DNA from: Tolypothrix campylonemoides VB511288
GTDB lineage: Bacteria > Cyanobacteriota > Cyanobacteriia > Cyanobacteriales > Nostocaceae
DNA length: 64,000 bases
NCBI GenBank assembly: GCA_000828075.3
Contig: JXCB02000023.1
Span: forward strand, 62,001-126,000
Direction of reading: 5' to 3'
Shown piece by piece: positions 62,531 through 64,000 of this stretch. The notes beneath the pieces are model-generated. The model made no database searches, had not been told where the DNA came from, and worked only from the letters and a program-made list of their open reading frames with translations. How positions within the stretch are numbered: position 1 is the first letter of the stretch; each line of letters begins with the position of its first letter. Made by a program: the position numbers and the translations under genes.

Positions 62531-63283
62531 CTATCCAAATCGATAGCCAAAACCTCGTACAGTCACAATATATTCTGGACGGCTCGGGTCTTGCTCTAAT
62601 TTTTCGCGTAACCAGCGAATATGAACATCCACAGTTTTGCTATCGCCAACAAAATCTGGTCCCCAAACTTGATCTAACAATTGTTCGCGTGACCATACCC
62701 TCCGGGCATAGCTCATAAACAGTTCCAGCAGTCGAAATTCCTTAGGCGACAAATTCACCTCTTGAGCGCGAACCAGTACGCGACATTCTTGGGGATACAA
62801 AGTAATTTCTTTATACTGTAGCACTGGTAGCTGAGGCAAAGTGCTTAACCGTTGGCGGCGGAGCAAAGCACGACAACGAGCTACCAGTTCCCGCATACTA
62901 AAGGGTTTAGTCAGGTAGTCATCTGCTCCCACTTCCAGCCCCAAAACGCGGTCTGTTTCACTCCCCTTAGCGCTCAGCATTAATATCGGTACTGGATTTC
63001 CTTGATATCGGAGCAAACGGCAGATATCTAATCCATTGATTTGAGGTAGCATCAAATCAAGAATCACCAGATCAAAGGAAACCTCTCCGGAATTTGGTTC
63101 ATAACTTTTTAGGTATTCTACAGCCAACCGCCCATCAGTGGCAGTTACCACTCCATAACCTTCCTCTTCCAAAGCTAGAACAAGCATTTCCCGGATAAGT
63201 TCTTCATCTTCTACTACTAAAATGCGGCTTCTTTGTCCAATTTCTGCTGTATGGGGATACTTGGGTGATTCGCTGGTATACAT
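62531..63283 (-). CDS. sphR: PhoB/SphR-type response regulator
   Basis: 250 aa from the ATG at 63283; a TTG at 63319 would add 12 residues. A receiver domain with acidic pair E25/D26, phospho-acceptor Asp76 (VILDLMLPQ) and the Lys of YLTKPFSM, then an OmpR/PhoB winged helix (about 150-250, ending VRGFGYRFG). Activates the pho regulon, probably including phoX here. First gene of sphR-sphS-phoU; the 41-bp gap to sphS contains an AGTTGTT/AACAACT inverted repeat. Confidence 0.9.
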   Translation of the reverse strand: MYTSESPKYPHTAEIGQRSRILVVEDEELIREMLVLALEEEGYGVVTATDGRLAVEYLKSYEPNSGEVSFDLVILDLMLPQINGLDICRLLRYQGNPVPILMLSAKGSETDRVLGLEVGADDYLTKPFSMRELVARCRALLRRQRLSTLPQLPVLQYKEITLYPQECRVLVRAQEVNLSPKEFRLLELFMSYARRVWSREQLLDQVWGPDFVGDSKTVDVHIRWLREKLEQDPSRPEYIVTVRGFGYRFG

Positions 63284-63832
63284 TGATATCACAGGATTTC
63301 GTGGTTGTGATTGTATCAATATTAATTATCTAATGCCAGTGTATATACGCTTTCTCAAAGCGATTTGACTTTGCAATTTGTAACATAAGCGACAGGACTG
63401 CTTTTATTATAAACCAATACAACACAAAGCTAACAATTGTTTTTTTACAGCCTTGCTTTTTTAACGTTAAAAATACAACAAATAGCCATAGTTAAGCAAA
63501 CTTCGTGCCCAGGATTTATGACAAAGCTAATATTCATTTATGTAGCAAGTAACTTGATACTCTCTGCTACCTGCTGTTCACCCTGACTTTTCGCGTCATG
63601 TGGAAAAGTCCACAAAAAATCTAAGTTTCTTTCCCCAAAATTTAAAGTCTCTCTCCGTAATAAAAGCTGCTTCTCTTCCCAAACCTCTTAGGGGAGGGTT
63701 AAAAAGAGGTGGAGAGAGAAATAGAAGCGAGGTTTTCCAGATACCGTAAAAAGTAAGGCTGTTCACCATGTTCTAACCTTAAAGTGAAACGGTATGAGAG
63801 TGCCTGTGCAAAGCGCATAAATTGAGTTCTTC
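63284..63832. other. Intergenic region upstream of sphR
   Basis: 549 bp with no convincing protein gene. It must contain the sphR promoter (minus strand). 63680-63720 is purine-rich with an inverted CTCTTAGGGGAGGG-type repeat. A + strand RNA ending at the hairpin at 63833 could start in this region, but I see no clear promoter. Confidence 0.45.
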
Positions 63833-63875
63833 AGATCTCCGATAACTTTAGCGAAGTCGGAGATCTTATTTTTTC
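63833..63875 (+). terminator. Strong intrinsic terminator-like hairpin, orphan
   Basis: AGATCTCCGA and TCGGAGATCT form a 10-bp stem around a 16-base loop, followed by TATTTTTT. It faces + strand transcription, yet no gene lies between the sphR start and this point; a gene starts 32 bp after it. Confidence 0.75.
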
Positions 63876-63906
63876 ACAAATCTTTCTTGGTCAAAGTATT
63901 TCTTTT

Positions 63907-64000
63907 ATGGAGCCAGTCGATTTTTTCTTGAAATCTGGATTAATGAAACCAACTTCGGTCTTTTTTGGTTTATCTTTTGGTGGTGGATTATCTTTTGGTT
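63907..64000 (+). CDS. Start of an unidentified gene (runs past window end)
   Basis: The ATG at 63907 opens a frame still open at 64000 (31 codons: MEPVDFFLKSGLMKPTSVFF, then GLSFGGGLSFG). The Gly/Phe/Ser-rich start might become a membrane or low-complexity region. Too short for assignment, and no clear ribosome site precedes the ATG. Confidence 0.4.
   Translation, partial: MEPVDFFLKSGLMKPTSVFFGLSFGGGLSFG

Noticed and set aside
1-64000. tRNA, rRNA, tmRNA or known riboswitch
   Set aside because: None recognised in the intergenic regions on reading both strands; a covariance-model scan (tRNAscan-SE, Rfam) would settle it, and any hit would overturn this.

Overview
The window is chromosomal DNA from a filamentous, probably heterocyst-forming cyanobacterium (Nostocales). 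Evidence: a canonical photosystem II psbA gene, the bilin reductase pcyA, an SLH-domain porin, a devBCA-type exporter operon (heterocyst glycolipid export in Anabaena), a Mo-nitrogenase C-terminal-domain protein, HIP1 octamers (GCGATCGC, e.g. 3054-3061 and 6731-6738) and many short tandem heptamer/octamer repeats and palindromic interspersed repeats. No tRNA, rRNA or CRISPR array was recognised.

Layout. 1-3.5 kb: an SGNH-like protein (cut by the left edge) and an MBOAT acyltransferase, a cell-surface O-acylation pair, with the MBOAT gene bracketed by two inverted copies of a small MITE. 3.6-5.4 kb: a seven-copy 42-bp repeat array and psbA. 5.7-10.7 kb: a PD-(D/E)XK protein, ACT-domain malic enzyme, creatininase-family hydrolase, cupin, and a secreted two-domain gamma-carbonic-anhydrase-like protein. 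10.7-13.7 kb: gene graveyard (broken Mo-nitro_C copy with nested repeats, PxcA/CemA tail, Uma2 remnant) around an intact Mo-nitro_C gene and an intact Uma2 gene. 13.7-18.3 kb: a 1292-aa CHAT-protease/STAND-NTPase/TPR protein preceded on the same strand by a small membrane protein, a likely conflict or cell-death module. 18.4-24.8 kb: mfd, a CNNM/HlyC-type membrane protein, a MITE and a HAD phosphatase. 24.8-28.5 kb: devBCA. 29-38 kb: SDR, pcyA, ABC ATPase, TPR protein, DUF3531, Nudix, an XRE regulator, an AT-rich PD-(D/E)XK nuclease-like gene and an NDH-like/SelD fusion. 38-39 kb: AT-rich gap. 39-43.6 kb: pentapeptide-repeat membrane protein, then a tightly packed cassette of unrecognised genes with a papain-like cysteine-protease-like gene just upstream. 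43.8-47.7 kb: M20 amidohydrolase, bioD, Ser/Thr kinase. 48.5-53.2 kb: RND efflux adaptor and pump. 53.2-54.8 kb: tnpB element. 54.9-57.3 kb: porin and a Crp-family regulator. 57.8-63.3 kb: phosphate-starvation cluster (phoX, phoU, SphS/PhoR-like kinase, SphR/PhoB-like regulator), followed by a terminator-like hairpin and the first codons of a gene leaving the window.

A recurring theme is invasion of genes by intergenic repeats: repeat DNA forms the interdomain linkers of the CHAT-STAND protein and the SelD fusion, two insertions in Mfd, the last codons and stop of devA, and the stop codon of the MBOAT gene. The best candidates for new biology are the CHAT-STAND plus small membrane protein pair, the 40.8-43.6 kb cassette, and the double gamma-carbonic anhydrase whose metal ligands look split between its two halves.
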